Shown here in pieces: positions 13,678 through 13,723 of a stretch of DNA of 13,723 nt. The notes beneath the pieces were generated by a model. That model did not search any database and had not been told where the DNA came from. It saw nothing but the letters and a program-made list of their open reading frames with translations. Position 1 is the first letter of the stretch. Every line of letters begins with the position of its first letter. The position numbers and the translations under genes were made by a program. This DNA comes from an uncultured Spirochaetota bacterium (GTDB lineage: Bacteria; Spirochaetota; UBA4802; UBA5368), in NCBI GenBank assembly GCA_937864375.1, contig CALMJO010000584.1:1-13723 (forward strand). The letters are read 5' to 3'.

Positions 13678-13723
13678 CTGTCTCTTATACACATCTCCGA
13701 GCCCACGAGACCGTACTAGATAT
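13678..13723. other. Nextera sequencing adapter (non-biological contig end)
   Basis: CTGTCTCTTATACACATCT (13678-13696) is the 19-bp Tn5 mosaic end used in Nextera libraries. CCGAGCCCACGAGAC (13697-13711) is the rest of the read-2 side adapter. CGTACTAG (13712-13719) matches a common i7 index (N702), and ATAT (13720-13723) matches the start of the following ATCT except for one base. The order mosaic end, adapter, index shows untrimmed read-through, not a transposon insertion. Confidence 0.98.

Noticed and set aside
13678..13696. Tn5 mosaic end read as a transposon insertion in trpC
   Set aside because: It is followed directly by Nextera adapter and index bases, so it comes from library preparation and is not a mobile element.

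Overview
The window is a high-GC (roughly two-thirds G+C by eye) bacterial chromosomal segment with densely packed genes. Several proteins have Sec or lipoprotein signal peptides, which points to a diderm host. The mix is most reminiscent of Spirochaetota, possibly the Leptospira side: many TPR proteins, an SH3 plus NADase-type glycan-binding lipoprotein, a CsgG-like/PEGA envelope protein and a membrane-anchored SpoIIE-type phosphatase. That placement is an inference from gene content, not proof. The last 46 bases (13678-13723) are not genomic. They match a Nextera (Tn5 mosaic end plus i7-side) sequencing adapter, so the biological sequence ends at about 13677.

Layout. (1) 1-1413, plus: the 3' part of a TPR protein whose start lies outside the window. 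(2) 1583-3990, plus: hemC followed by a cobA-hemD fusion, overlapping by 4 nt. Together they turn porphobilinogen into uroporphyrinogen III and divert some of it to the siroheme/corrin branch. (3) 4032-6504, minus: an SH3/NGBD lipoprotein gene with its own terminator, then a six-TM PP2C (SpoIIE/RsbU-type) phosphatase gene with its own candidate promoter. (4) 6721-7380, plus: a cyclase/kynurenine-formamidase-family enzyme that lacks two of the usual metal-ligand histidines. (5) 7381-7722: a gene-free, AT-richer spacer with palindromes. (6) 7723-9974, plus: a two-gene operon of a TPR lipoprotein and a secreted CsgG-like/PEGA/TPR protein, ended by a clear intrinsic terminator. (7) 10152-10619, plus: a lower-GC small gene that appears to encode two ribbon-helix-helix motifs in one chain. 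(8) 13677-10684, minus: the end of a trp operon in the order trpC(partial)-trpF-trpB-trpA. All its junctions overlap and a structured terminator follows trpA.

How they fit together. The tetrapyrrole pair and the trp genes are ordinary biosynthetic operons. The middle of the window is devoted to the cell envelope and signalling. The most unusual items are the tandem-RHH protein in a compositionally distinct pocket, the TPR lipoprotein/CsgG-PEGA-TPR pair, and the formamidase-like protein with an altered metal site. I did not find a CRISPR array, tRNA, rRNA, transposase or recognisable defence cassette.
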